The notes: a model not told the origin generated them from the letters alone. A stretch of DNA of 64,000 bases from Pocillopora verrucosa (GCF_036669915.1 NC_089314.1:26742126-26806125); one strand, 5' to 3'; positions 1 through 12,471 are shown, counted from the first letter of the stretch. Made by a program: numbers and translations.

Positions 1-1643
1 TGAAGACTTGATAGTAGTGGGAGGGGCGGTAAATCATGATGCTAAAAAGGTGCTCATGTTTTACCAATGAAAGTACGTTTACCAGGAAGTGAAAAGCATG
101 TGGAAGAATTGTTCCAAACAAATTTCATTTTGCCGTAGCCTTTATTCTATATTTAACGTTCCGTGTGTGTTCTGTAATAATATTATTCCTGCTGCTTGCA
201 GTTCGTGACACATTTGAAACTTAGGAGGAAATTCTCTACGATTTCAATCATGTTGACGACGTCAAGTGATGCTTGTTACGCAAAGTTATTTTCAAATGTA
301 TTACTATGATTTTGCTGTCGATCAAATACAGTTTTGCTTTTTGAACCTTGGATTGGCAAACTGGCAATGTGTTGGTCAATACTCACTATTGAATTGTTTA
401 TTTGAATTTGACCTATATATTAATTAATCAGTTTGTTCTAACTTGTGGTGAACTCTTTGCAAAATGAAATTATGGATTGGGAGCAATAGGGGTATGAAAT
501 TTATGGTGTGAAGTCCAAACTTGCCCCATGCCCATAAAGTCCTTAGTGGACTTTCCAGATGAATACCAAGAAGGTCTCCAGAGATTCCAAGAAAAAACTT
601 TATATTTTGTAGAAAATCCTCTTCTAATGCACAAATCACCTCAATCTTCATAATCTGGGATCTAGATAATACAGGTGCTTTTGAAAACCCAATCAGCCTT
701 TTGTGTTAAAACTCCTGTATGTGAAGCTTAATGTATTTTGCAATGGAAATATGGACATTTTTTTTGCCTCTTGGAAAGCAGGGACAAAATTTGAAATTGA
801 TCTGTAACCAAACAAACTTCTAAATCAGGCAAACTTATAACCTACTTTTTTCAAGCCAGTTTTCTGATCTTGATTGATATTCTGTAAAAGGAAGGCCTTA
901 TCACAGAAAATGTGATGGTGTATTGATCTCTGATGTAGTGGCCTAAATTTTGCGGAAATTATAAAGGGCGCCAAGGAATGTATCCTAGCCCTAAAAACCT
1001 CCATTTGTTCCTGGTTTGGATGCGCTGGAATTGTGGAGGAAAGGCACTTGGAGAAGAGGTGACTGACGTGGAGGTGAGATCTCAGTTTCCAACCTCACTA
1101 AGGCTAATTGTGATTATTCCGGGTTAAAAGGAGTATTTTCATTTCTAGCCTCAACTCAGGAAGGGTGCTAAATATCTGTTACCTGATTGACTGGACTGTG
1201 TTATTAGGATTCCTTGGTATCAATGATTGCCTGTGTGTCTAGATAATGATTCTGTTGTAATTTCAAAACTAAAAACTGAAGCACAATTAATCCCTTACCC
1301 AATACCTAAGCTCAAGGACCAGGGTTTTCGGGTCGGAGTTTCTGTTTCACCTAGGCATAGGGTCTAATTATTTAAGATTTTTAGACCAAAACCTTTCCAT
1401 ACCATCACTCAGCTGTTCAAAAAGCTTTAACACCAAGGGCCCAAACAATACAGACATCTGTTACAATAGCCCATATCGGGCCTCGGAGGGAAAGGCATTT
1501 TTAAACATTTATGAGGATGACATTGATGACATTTCTTAACCTCTCTGAGACTTTATACCAAAGCTTTCGACCCCATTTTCCCATGTTCCCAAAAGCATAG
1601 TTTTTTTTTATATTACAGTACATTTTTCTGGCTTGTTCAACAG
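1..1643. other. No recognised exon; probable intron or 5' flank of the VAT-1 gene
   Basis: I see no coding exon, RNA gene or clear repeat here. The next downstream segment starts inside the VAT-1 protein, at the Val-Gly that follows the nucleotide-binding N-terminal half, so this stretch is probably the intron before that exon. I looked for a Gly-Glu-Gly-rich segment typical of the preceding part of the family and did not find one. The short open frames here have no recognisable family features. Confidence 0.5.
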
Positions 1644-4600
1644 GTCGGGTCCCGTGTGGTATGCATAACAGGAGATAGTGCTGGTCAGAATATGCCTGTG
1701 TCCCAGGGGGTTCGTGTTTTGTTTCTCCCAGATATTATGAGTTTTGAAGATGCAGCAGCAATCCCCGTCACATACTGACTGCTTATTTTATGCTTTCCTC
1801 TGTGCAAGCTTGGGTCAAATGAAAAGTGTTCTGATTCATATGGCAGCCGGAGGTGTGGTAAGGATGGGTCCTGGGTATTAAAGGGGAGGGTATATATGAT
1901 AAGAGACCTGTAATGTTTACAATCATTAATGAGTCTCAGATGGTTTTCAAATTGCTTCGGGATATGTTATGGATTAACAAGAAGAATTTAACTGCTGTTC
2001 TAGTGCCTCTGTGGTGAAAAAATGTATTAATGAGTACTTGTAAGTAACCTATGGCCTGCACCAGCCTGGCAGTAAGTGAAGACAATAAAAAGGGCTGGCA
2101 CCAAAAAAATTTTAATCTTGGTTAGGAATGATTAGTGAAAGAGCTTTTGAGCACAGTCCTTCATTCTTCTTTACCAACCGCCATTATGTCCAGTGATCAG
2201 TTAATTTTTATGGGTTACAGTGACAATTGCTTTTTTCCTCAATTGTTGGGCTCTTGTGGCCGACAACTTACAGAACATGTGTTGCATCTTCCAAGGACTG
2301 AAGCTTTATTATTTATTAATTTTTTTATCGCTGTCATTGCATCAAAAAAATTGTGTTATATCTTAGGGTGTTGCAGCAACACAGCTTTGTAAAACTGTTG
2401 AAGGCATCACAACATTTGGTACAGCCTCAGCTTCTAAGGTACTCTAACTCAAAATTTTTAGCTCTGTTTGTGGCTGAACCAGGTAGATGTTTGGATCATA
2501 ATGGTCTTTCTATCTCACTGATGTTAAAGTGCCAGTGAGAATTTAGAATTTGTCAGATCTTACATGGTGGATCCCTCCATTGTCTTGTATTCTGTCCCTG
2601 GAGTTCGGCATTAAGCAATGTTTCCCATTGATTAGCCCAAACAAAGGCCATATTTCTTAATTTATTTATCTGGAGTGACTAGACCTATAACTTTTTGCTT
2701 TCGATAGTTTTGTCAACTAATGCAGATATACAGACTGAAATAAGCACATCTTGAGAGGAAAAAAAGATAAATAGAATAAGAAATTCTAATTTCCTTAAGG
2801 AAAAAAGCATAACATACATTTTCATAGATAGCATGTTTATTTACGTCAATTTGGACAAGAGCCTTGACGGGACTAGAACAATCTCCCTTCTTCATCCTCT
2901 AAAGTAGAGTCATTATAAATTTTGTGTATATGTATCCCTCCGGAGGATGAATAAAGGGGTAAGTTTCTAAAGAAAATGTGGTGCTGTTTTAATGGGAGAG
3001 TATAACAGAGTAATTTAGAGTTATCAAATGAGTTGAAAATGTAAATTGGCCACTGTAAAGAGTTTAAAGGCTGACATTTCAAGTGTTAGCCCCTTGTTGG
3101 AGTGACTGATGATATGAGCTTTCTCCTTGTTAAAATTCACCACTGAGGTTTCTCACACCAACACCCAAGGTTGCAATCATTTTGGTTACTAGAGTGATTA
3201 AAACCTTTTTGGTGTCTAAATTTGCAACATAGGTCACCAATTTGGTGACCATATGGCCACATAGAGTAAGTTGTTATATTTTCATGTGTTTGCATCAATG
3301 GCCTGAAGTTGAAGGGAGAAACATTTTAATTTGTAAAATGTTGCTCATGCTGGGTCAGGAATGTGTTAGACTTTTGATCTCTTGCCTTTATATTGATACA
3401 GCATGAAACCATCCTTGCCAATGGAATAGATCATGCTATTGACTACAGGACAGTGGATTATGTCCAAGAGGTGAAGAAGTAAGTAAACTGAAAAATAATC
3501 AATTAAACAAATGTGATTTTTGGAGATTTTATTCAGTATTCTGTCAAATTTTGTTATGTAGCACCTACAACAGATCAGCCTCTTTAAGCTGTGTATGTTT
3601 CATCTGAAATGTCCTGTTTAGCTGTAAGTGAAAGCATAATTTGGCTGATGATATCTACTTCAAGGGTTTAATTGGCTCTTACAGCCTTGTGCAAAACTGA
3701 AACATGGGATCAATTATGGGTTCTGAAGCATGAAGTAAGGGTATGACCAGGAGTGTTCTTTCACCTTTTGGATGGAAGACTTTTCTGGTTTAGGTTACCC
3801 TTGTGATTTAATCAGGTTTCTCTGAAGGATAGCTAGTACACATTTATGTTTCTGGGTGTAAAAAGGCACTGTGTGTTGTATTGTCTTTATAAGTGTTGAA
3901 TGAGGCACATTGAATGTTTTTTGACAAGGTGTTGACCATAAATAATGGTGTTGTCACAAGCAAACTTCCTTGTTTACAATGGTGACTGAGTCTCAAGAGC
4001 CTTGGGTCGTCAACTGTTAATTGTGAAAGCCTATGCTGGAAATGCTGCTAGCATTTTTAGCACAAAAACATGGTCACCAAATTCTGTTGTGCTTCTCTCA
4101 ACTGAAAACCATAGTAACATCTGAGAGGATTCACCTCCAAGAAACAAACTTATTCCCTCCCTCAACATTATTTCCTTTGCTGTTACTGATATTTCAGTGA
4201 GGAAAAGAAGAGGGGAAAGTTTCTAAGGAAAAATTTTGTGGTGTTATAGGTTTCCTGGTTGGCTAACATCAAGAAGATTGGATTGAAACTAAAACATTTG
4301 GGAATTTCAAATGTAGATCCAAATCTAAATGAATCCTTTGCTGAACTCAGCACTCATACAAAACTGTTTATTCATCATTTAAGGATTTGTCCAGAGGGAG
4401 TGGATATTGTTCTTGATCCCCTTGGTGGTGCTGATACAAAGAAAGGATATAATCTTCTAAGGCCTATGGGTATAATCATTTGCTTTGGTAGGTTGCACCT
4501 GTGTCAAGACATTTAAAAGAAAGTTTGACATGTGTTAATTGCAGTAAGCATAGCACTAATGCCACTGGATAAATAAACAAAAGTCTTCATTTGGCCCAAA

Positions 4601-7600
4601 AATATATTGGATATTTACATGTAGCCATCATATGTTCCGAGATGCAATCAGTTTTCTTAGAGGAAAAGTCAAGGACAACTGTGAGCTATGAGGAACAGAT
4701 TACACTTGAGGTATATTCTCAGATATTCCCCTTTTTTCACCATCACATGACCTGCATGCAAGAAAAAAGTACGATGGATTATTTTGTCATCTATGAGCCA
4801 CATCTACATTCTCACAGTAGAAGTTTGTCTTGCTGTTTTATAATGTTATGATAATATCAGTTTTTTCAAAATAAAAACTGGTGAATATTTTGCTTCAGTT
4901 CGAGCGAGAGACATTTTCAAATTTGTTTGAGAGTGTAAGGTCCAGCTGTCGAATATCTGTTTTACACTCCTGCATGTTATTCAATTTGTCTTAGGATGAG
5001 TGGTAGACTTATCATCCAAACTTCTCGCAGGAAAGAAAATTGTACTTTTTGGAGCCCTTCCCTGGACCTAGGTGCAATTGTGTTTCAAATTTGATTTCTA
5101 ATTTTTGGAATTATTTTGTGGGCAGGTTATGCAAATGCGGTTGCTGAAACAAAGAGTGTCTTTAGTGCAGCAAAAAATGTAAGCTTACAGTATTAAGTAT
5201 AATGATATACACAGATAAGCCTTTTTTTTTGGTTTGAAATTGTGCTCAGCATCTATTAACTTTGATATATACCTGGTATATACTTAGCTGGTACATTTTT
5301 GGCCTTATTCAGACAAAGATCACATGAAATGCAACACATATACAAAAAGCTTATTAACACTTATTTCCCAAGATCTAAACATTAATCTCTCTAGTATCCT
5401 CCATAGGTTGCTTATGATTCTAATTCTGAGAATTTTAGGTTAAACTAAGCAGTTTCCCCTTATTGATATTCATTTATTCCACTCTTTTCTTTCTACTTGA
5501 AAACAAAACTGTTTGGAGAGTTTCCTTTCCTAGCTAGGAGGGAGAGGGTTAACCAAATTCAGTCTCTAGTAAATGAATTGTCTCTCTTTTCCACATAGGT
5601 GACAATTATTAGAAATTACATAAACTAATAATGGATTTTATTACTGGCACTCATTGATTCAGGATCACTTTGCAAACTAGATGGAGCCCCCCCCCCCCCC
5701 CCCCTTTGATTTATTTAGTTGTATTATAATGCATCTATGGGTCAATGTCAGCATCTGAGCAACTACACGCCTGCCCTTCCCCACCCCTAACCCAACAACA
5801 GTACTGAAATTGATAGTAAGTGAGGGTTAAAGTTTGATCAAGGGAAGGGTGGGTGCATGCACAGTTGCTCAGGTACTGATATTGATTTTCCTTTATTTTC
5901 AAGAATTATACTCAACTTGATCATGATTATTTCACTGAAAATTGTCTTCTCTCATGCAGTGGTTTCAGGGAGCAACTTTCAGTCCTTTACAACTGCTGAG
6001 AGACAGTAAGACTGTTTGTGGATTTCACTTGAGACATATGCAGAGTCACCCAGAGCTACTGAAATCAGGAATGAAGCATATGTTTGATTTGTACACTGAA
6101 GAGAAGATAAAACCTCACATAGATGAGGTATTTGCTTTTGAAGAGGTGTGTAGATCACTGTAAATTTTGTAATGTCTTCATGAGACGTGAGATAAAAATT
6201 ATATTTAAAAATTTTGGTGTAGAGGTTTTCTTAAGCATGGGACAAACATAATTATGAGTATATTTATTATTGAACATATGAAACAAATCTTGTGTGAGTG
6301 CCTTTTTCCTCTTAGTAATTTGGAGACTGGTGTGGTACAGTTTTAGAAGGAAAAGATAAGCTTTTATACAGTCTACTCTTTATCTGCTTTTTGTTCTGGT
6401 GATCTTGCCAAAGTGCACAATTAAAATCAAAAATCATTCTTCTTTCTTATATAGTCAGTTTTAAAGATGATTTGTTTGATTTTGCTTTGTCCTGTTCTTC
6501 TTCCTGTTTCTCTGTCTGTTTTTGTTCATCAATCAGTTCAGGATAGTGGAGTAAAGACAAAATATTTCAAATGCCTATGCAAAATAGTCCAAGCACTCTT
6601 TTATTTGATTAAACTCTTTAACATCCATGGATCTAATTAATAATTCTCCCCTTCAGCTGCTTCACATTTCTGTGTAAGTAAGTTATAGGGATTTGATGTT
6701 TAAAACTTCTACTTGTTAAGTTTGAATACTCTCATCACCTGTTTGCTGGGTAATGGAAGGATATTATAGGGAGAAGTTTCATGTTAATCACTTCTGGGTG
6801 TTAATGGGTTAATATAGTACACATTTTTATTTTTTATTCATTTCATCAACCATGTGTATTCAAAATCCTAGTAACAAACATTGCGATGTGTGGCTTGATT
6901 AATTTTATTTTTAATTTTTTTTTCTCAAGGCTACTCTGATTTGGAGTCAATGCTTGGTAGAAATTTGGAAAATTTTTGATCATGCAAACAGGACCTGTAT
7001 ATTTCTTTGATAAATTCTAATAGCGGATCTTCAACATTCCGTTATTTATTTTTCCTCAGGTTGGCAAGGCCATGCAGCGAATGCACCAGCGTAAGAATGT
7101 TGGTAAAATAATAATATCACCCATGAAGGAACCAACACCTGAGCCCATGCCACCGCTGCCACCAGCTCAACCTACACCCCCAAAGGTATGCTGCAAGCTT
7201 AAAATAAACTCAATGAAATGAACATTTGGAATGTGGTGTGTTCCTAGGCAAGATTCCTAATATTCACAGTACCTCTCTCCATCCAGGAGTTTAACGGATT
7301 ATCAGCAATTTTTTAGGGAAGCTTGCCAAAATTCTGGGGGTTCCCTTGTATAGACAAGAATACTGGTTTGGAGGAGTAGCAATATTGCTTGTTGAATCAG
7401 GTATGCATTGCAAGCTCCAGCAATATGGAGTCATAAGGCTGGTAGGAACTTTTATTACAGTTCAATTGTAGCCATTGACATCCAACCTGATTTGAATTTT
7501 GCAGGAGGAGGATGTTAAATTAGAGGATAAAGAAGGAGAAAAAAAAACAGAAGATAAGGAAGGAGAAGAAAAAACAGAAGGAGAGAAAGAGAAAGAGGAA

Positions 7601-7642
7601 CCCAATGCTGAAGAAGAAAAAAAAGAAGAGGCTTCTGCTTAG
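1644..7642 (+). CDS. VAT1: VAT-1 homolog (zinc-independent MDR-family oxidoreductase), 5' partial
   Basis: Homolog of synaptic vesicle membrane protein VAT-1, a quinone-oxidoreductase-like MDR protein of vesicle and mitochondrial membranes. Eight exons are visible: 1644-1857, 2367-2438, 3402-3478, 4384-4487, 5126-5178, 5960-6145, 7060-7185 and 7505-7642 (stop TAG). Seen: the nucleotide-binding loop HMAAGGVGVAATQL across exons 1-2, DYRTVDYVQEVKK, GVDIVLDPLGGADTKKGYNL, the VCGFHL segment, KPHIDEVF and RKNVGKIII, all in family order. About 323 residues are present; the N-terminal portion lies upstream of the window. After the catalytic domain comes a proline-rich linker and a roughly 38-residue Lys/Glu-rich tail. 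Odd: the first visible exon reads into TGA at 1776 and returns to homology only after two single-base shifts (see findings), while the other seven exons are intact and in phase. Family assignment is firm; whether the allele is functional is not. Confidence 0.9.
5687..5704. repeat. Poly(C) tract
   Basis: An uninterrupted run of 18 C in VAT-1 intron 5. It is prone to length error in sequencing and could form G-rich structure on the other strand. Confidence 0.95.
5735..5888. repeat. Palindromic MITE-like element, TGAGCAACT ends
   Basis: The left arm contains GTCAGCATCTGAGCAACT followed by a C-rich stretch and AACCCAACAACAGT. The right arm contains GGGTGGGTGCATGCACAGTT, then GCTCAGGTACTGATATTGAT. 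The arms are imperfect inverted repeats around GTGAGGGTTAAAG. A second, more degenerate copy lies at 10193-10318. No coding capacity. Confidence 0.65.
6609..6812. repeat. MITE-like element with TTAA-CCC-type inverted ends (VAT-1 intron 6)
   Basis: About 204 bp in the intron between VAT-1 exons 6 and 7. The left end reads TTAAACTCTTTAACATCC and the reverse complement of the right end reads TTAACCCATTAACACCC, so the ends are imperfect inverted repeats. They match the ends of the other TTAACCCTTTAACTCCC elements in this window. No coding capacity. Confidence 0.6.
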
Positions 7643-8026
7643 AAGCTGGTATGACTTCAAGTGTTACCTTGTTAATTTAATGAAAGACTGGATTTTGTGT
7701 GATTTGATTGTGGGATTTCTAGGCTTTATCTGTATGTAACACAGCTAGCTTGCCTTTTGAACTCACGGGGGTATATATCAGTCAGACATCAGTGATCTCA
7801 TAGCCTCTTTCAAAATGTGTGTGTTAAAAAAACCGTTTGAGGGAGTTTTAGTCTTATTGGGACTTGAACTGAGTCTGCCCTCATTGCAGCTGAGGTGAAG
7901 CAGGTTGCATTTGTATCTGTTGTGGGACATTAGGGTGATTGTTTTGTAGCTTGTTGGCCATAAGAGGAGCTACAGTAGGACATTATGATTTGTTTTTTGG
8001 GTCGTTTTTATTTATCATTAATTGGA

Positions 8027-8032
8027 AATAAA
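8027..8032 (+). terminator. Polyadenylation signal, VAT-1
   Basis: AATAAA about 385 bp after the VAT-1 stop codon and the first perfect hexamer downstream of it. The cleavage site would be expected shortly after. Confidence 0.6.
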
Positions 8033-8360
8033 CCTTTCAAAACTGTTTACCAAGGCAGACAAACAAGAAGAAGGTAAAGAAATACTAAAACCATATAAGG
8101 ATGGCAAAGGATTGAGGAGATTATCACGGATTGCAAATGAGGGAGTTGAAAAACGTCTTCGTTTGAGTTCATAAAACCAAAACCAAAGCAATCACAACAG
8201 CCAATCAGAGCACAGGAAACTATTACAAGGAGCCAATGAGAATTGAAAATGAAAACAAGAAAGCCCTTAGCGCGGGAGAACACTGGTGATCTAGTCGTGA
8301 TTGGTTTTAGTTTTAAAGCAACGCAATCCTGGGTTAATTTCGACTTAGTTGAAAATTGTT

Positions 8361-8572
8361 TTAACCTTTTAACTCCCAAGATCTTATCAGTAATTCTCCT
8401 TACTATCTCCCATACAGTTCTTGTGATGTTAGTTTGGAGAATTTGGTATTGGATAAGTTTATTATCCCCTAACTGATATTTTTCTTTATTCTCATCACTT
8501 GTCTGCTTGATCTTGTATCGATATTGTAAAGTGAAATTCTGTCATGGTCACTCATGGGAGTTAAAGGGTTAA
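8361..8572 (+). repeat. MITE-like element, family B copy 1
   Basis: 212 bp with inverted ends: left TTAACCTTTTAACTCCCA, right end reverse-complementing to TTAACCCTTTAACTCCCA. The interior includes GAATTTGGTATTGGAT. The same sequence recurs inverted at 8676-8888 and diverged at 59632-59790. No ORF of note, so a non-autonomous DNA element is likely. Confidence 0.75.
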
Positions 8573-8675
8573 AACAGCTGTAAGCCATTCATCTGAGACC
8601 TTCTAAAGGAGGGAAATTGGCCTCGGCTATGTTGGCTATTATAGATACGTGTTAGAAGGGTAACTTGGTAGGTCA

Positions 8676-8888
8676 TTAACCCTTCAACTCCCATGAATGA
8701 CCAAGACAGAATTTCTCCTCAAAATATCCTTATAACATCAAGTACACAAGTGATGAGAATAAAGGAAAAGATAATTTAGGGGATTATTAGTTGATCCAAT
8801 ACCAAATTCTCAGAACTAACATCAAAATAATTTTATGGCAGACAGTGGAGAGAATTACTGATGAGACCTTGGGAGCGAAAAGGGTGAA
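8676..8888 (-). repeat. MITE-like element, family B copy 2 (inverted)
   Basis: 213 bp, reverse-oriented relative to the copy at 8361-8572 and separated from it by about 100 bp. It starts TTAACCCTTCAACTCCCA and holds the reverse complement of the family's GAATTTGGTATTGGAT core. The pair could form a long intramolecular hairpin. Confidence 0.75.
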
Positions 8889-10192
8889 TAGTCTAACAAC
8901 ACTTGCTATGAGAAGCACGGTTTTAATCATATCGGTACAAAAATTAAGAACCACGAATTTCATTTCTTTTTGCAGGTATCAGTGACTCTTATACAAGAAA
9001 GTGATGTTTGAGTAATTCTATTCGTTGTTTCATCACTTTGATGTGAATTTATCGTCGGGAACTAAGACGTTCACTTGACCTTACTCAGCTACTGATCAAA
9101 GTTGTTTGAATATTAAGCTCTAATTTCCTTAGTAAGGTTTTTTTGTTCACTAAATACCACGAAACTCTCCTTAGTGTTGTGAAGGATTGTTTGCGATCAG
9201 GTTTCTCTCCTATTTCGACGCAAAATTGGCTGTGGAATGTAAACGGAATATCGCGGCGTTAAGAAACCTTTTCCCTCTGTTTAGCAATAAATCACTTCTC
9301 GTTTCTCAAATCCCAAGACCTGTCCCAGCGCCTCTTTCAGCCCTGGATAAAGAAACCTGATCGCAGGTTGGAGTAATTTTGCGGTCGTTTAGAAACAACC
9401 ACTCATTATATTAATTTTATGTTAAAGGCAAATAGCTGGTAGAGGGTGGTGACGACATGAGGAGATTTAAACAAACTTGTTAAAGCAATGCTAATTTCTC
9501 CATTTGAAGTATGAGTGTCTAGTACCCCCAATCTTTTCCGAAGAAAACTTTCGCAGCCATAGACGCTGGAAGTAATTTAAGATAGCTAACTTTTTGGAAA
9601 TTACTGCCGCTGTGAAAAGCGTGTATTGACATAAATTTAAGGATATTTGACCAACCAATCCGTTCAACCGATTTAATCCTGAACATCATAATTTTCCCCT
9701 GTTCTATTTACATTTCCTCCGGTGCTGACACGGAGAATTTGTTTGACAATTAGGAGCTCCTAAGTTAATGATCATTTCTTATATTCTCTTGATCTCTGCA
9801 TTTAATTCAGTGGACCTTCGTAACCTTTCCCTGGATCCACCGCTGCGGGGTCAGTAAGGCTTGGTATAACAATTGTTTCTCACTTTACCGGGGTGTTCTC
9901 GAATCCCGTAACCCACTACGGGTTTTACATCTTGTTGTAAAGATTTTCTCTTCACTCATCTTCAAGGGAATGAAAGTTGACCAGAAGGTAGAAACACTCT
10001 AATGGTCCAATGGGTAGAGGGTGAAACCATCTTTCATTTGATTTTCATTACAGATTTATTCGTAACAGTAAAACCAGTTTGGAGATTCAGTTCTGCTCCA
10101 CGCATTTCCAAAAATGTTTTTTCCGTGTTAAAATTTCGGAAACGATTACTGATTTATTTGCTCCAATAACTAGAGCGGATTCATGTCCGTAT

Positions 10193-10318
10193 TAGAGCAA
10201 CCCCGCAGCTATCCTTCTCCTTACCGAACATTAACCCTAGCTTGTTGTCGGTTGACTGTTGTCGTCTTAAGGGATGGGTAGGTGAGCAGTTGCTTAGTTA
10301 CTGACATTGATCCCGGTA
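10193..10318. repeat. Degenerate palindromic element, TGAGCAACT family copy 2
   Basis: The right arm GGATGGGTAGGTGAGCAGTT, then GCTTAGTTACTGACATTGAT, matches the right arm of the element at 5735-5888. The left arm (GAGCAACC, then a C/T-rich stretch and ACATTAACCCTAG) is its eroded inverted counterpart. Confidence 0.55.
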
Positions 10319-11208
10319 ATCGTAGCAAATAACTTAGACTATACAAAGACTTAAAATTATAGACAGAATTATTTTCTTTAAGCAGTAATTCAATTATTAA
10401 AGTAATATTTTATTAGCGAAGGACATCGAAGAATTTATGATAAGTAAACTACGAGTGAATCGTCAACTGTATTAGTCAATGTGTAAATTGTTCACTTTCG
10501 CAAGCGAATGGCCTCTACAAATGAATGACCTCTACAAGGTCTAGGTTTTGAAGCGTGGTCAATGTGTAGACAGTGACGGTCGGTGATTTTGCCTTTTGCG
10601 AAGCAAAATGGGTGGGGTATTTGAACACAATTTTTGATCGGGGAGCGGGAATTTGAACAAACCAATTTTCAAAAGCTCGGGGGATTACCCGGAGGGATGT
10701 TGTAGCTTCGAATTGGTCGATGCACAATAAGACATAAATTGGCTGTGTAGCTAGAACCCTCTTGTATCCAAGGAAAATCGAAGCACTAGCCAAGGTATTC
10801 GCCTAGAGGTGAAATTTTGAAAGTCCCTTCTAGGTTTTAAGGGGTCTAGCCCTGACCTCCTGATATAATTTAAAAGAAAAAGGGAATGTACGAGTTCCAA
10901 ACTGGTGAAAGTGTCAAACTGGTCACTCTCAAAACAAGGCTTAGCGCAAAACCTTCCTGATGGAATTAGTCTGATGATTTGCGTGAATACAATATTTCAG
11001 TTTCATTTACAAGCGTTCACACTTGCCTTCGTTTCAAAACAGGCATTAAAGATCTGGGAAAAAGCTAAATTCTTCATAAAATCTGATATGTTCCGAAGTT
11101 CTAATTACACACTATATAGCGCCTCATTGTCTCTTTCTTTGAGTACCTGTTCCGTCACGAGAAGCATTTGATCACGTACATGTACGTTGCTCTCGTGCTT
11201 TAAGGAAA

Positions 11209-11544
11209 CATGTAATAGTGTAATTTGATCGTCCGGGTGAGTGTAGTCCTGAGAAGGACTGTTGTCGGTAATGGTGACTGACGTTCCGACAACCTGAGTG
11301 GAAGTCATCATCAGAGTCAAGTGAAAGGTTGTTGTCAGTCGAATGTACTTAGTCCGGTTTGTGTTCAGTTCAAAATCACCAACCGTTACCACAAACCGGA
11401 CTAAGTACATTCGACTGACAACAACCTTTCACTTGACTCTGATGATGACTTCCGCTCAGGTTGTCGAAACGTCAGTCACCATTACCGACAACAGTCCTTC
11501 TCAACACTACACTCACCCGGACGATCAAACTACACTATTACATG
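11209..11544. repeat. Foldback element: 155-bp inverted repeat with 26-bp loop
   Basis: The left arm 11209-11363 is the near-perfect reverse complement of the right arm 11390-11544, with only scattered substitutions and no net length change. The loop is 11364-11389. The inner arm contains AGTCCGGTTTGTG / CACAAACCGGACT. Open frames on both strands through the arms give near-identical peptides, which is a consequence of the symmetry and not evidence of a gene. A diverged relative seems to lie at 60683-60870. Confidence 0.9.
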
Positions 11545-11608
11545 TTATCCCCGGGCTCAAACCCTTTACTTTAAGGAAACAGTTAACCTCCCACTCAGGG
11601 CACTTTCC

Positions 11609-11826
11609 TTTAACCCTTAACCCTCTTAAATCAGTATACAAGCTCTCCAAACTGTTTTCTATACATTTCCTAACGTACTTACAAGAATTATTTATTTATT
11701 TAGCAGTCAAGAACAACTTTAATTGGTGATCATTTCCTTTCATTTTGTGACCTTAATGTCTGACTCAGGGGTGGCACGGTTGGGAGAAATTAGATGCTTA
11801 TCACTGTAACGAGGTGAAGAGTTAAA
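11609..11826 (-). repeat. MITE-like element, family A copy (inverted)
   Basis: Begins TTTAACCCTTAACCC and ends near GAGTTAAAA. The interior has GACTCAGGGGTGGCA, the reverse-oriented counterpart of the ATCACCCCTGAATC core seen in copies at 42758-43183. It directly abuts the foldback region. Confidence 0.6.
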
Positions 11827-11998
11827 AAACGTTGAAAGCCATACTTAAAGGGATCAGTGCCATGAGAAAAAGTTTGGAACGCGATCAACGTGATCGTCGC
11901 ATGACCTGTAGGGAACTGTGTAGATGAAGAAGTTCAGTTAACCTTAGGACTCCGCGATACGTTCGTCGGCCTGCCTCGTTCAAAGTTTACGTTTCCAG

Positions 11999-12180
11999 TT
12001 AACCATTTACACCCTGACATCAGTATCCATATTCTCCATACTATTCTCATACATTTTCTAAAGTGCTGAAAAAGAGACTTTAATTAACAATCAAGAATTT
12101 CTTTAGTTGGTGGTCATTTCCTTTTCACTCGTGACCTATATATGTGATTCAGGGGTGATATTGTAAGGAGATATTAGTAA
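11999..12180 (-). repeat. MITE-like element, family A copy (inverted)
   Basis: Starts TTAACCATTTACACCCTGAC, continues CATATTCTCCATACTATTCT and ends after GATTCAGGGGTGATATTG. It is clearly related to 42758-42969 and 54198-54380 in reverse orientation. The right terminal repeat is not preserved. Confidence 0.65.
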
Positions 12181-12471
12181 CAAATACAGACTGTGTTGAA
12201 AAAGTCCTCTATTTGTCACACGGGTTAGAGAAGGTGTGCCCCTAATGTTTTGAAATTCTCTTTTTGGAACACCTGTTCAAGGGTCTCGTCTGAACTATAC
12301 TCTCGACTAAAACGTGCTGTAACGCTTACATTCATCAGAAGGAACAACTCTGTTCAGAGGACGTACACTTTTCTTAGTCCTGAAAGGGCCCACGGGACGA
12401 AGCTTCCACTTTAATGCGCGTCAGAAGACCATCAATTAAGCTATTGTGCGCTTAGTTTCCATAAGATAGAT

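Noticed and set aside
8047..8379. 110-codon minus-strand open frame rich in hydrophobic residues
   Set aside because: It runs from the VAT-1 3' flank into a MITE-like element and has no family resemblance; hydrophobic bias follows from the AT-rich antisense.
11105..11729. Long open frames on both strands giving near-identical peptides
   Set aside because: They arise from the symmetry of the foldback element; each strand reads the same repeat. No domain or splice structure supports a gene.
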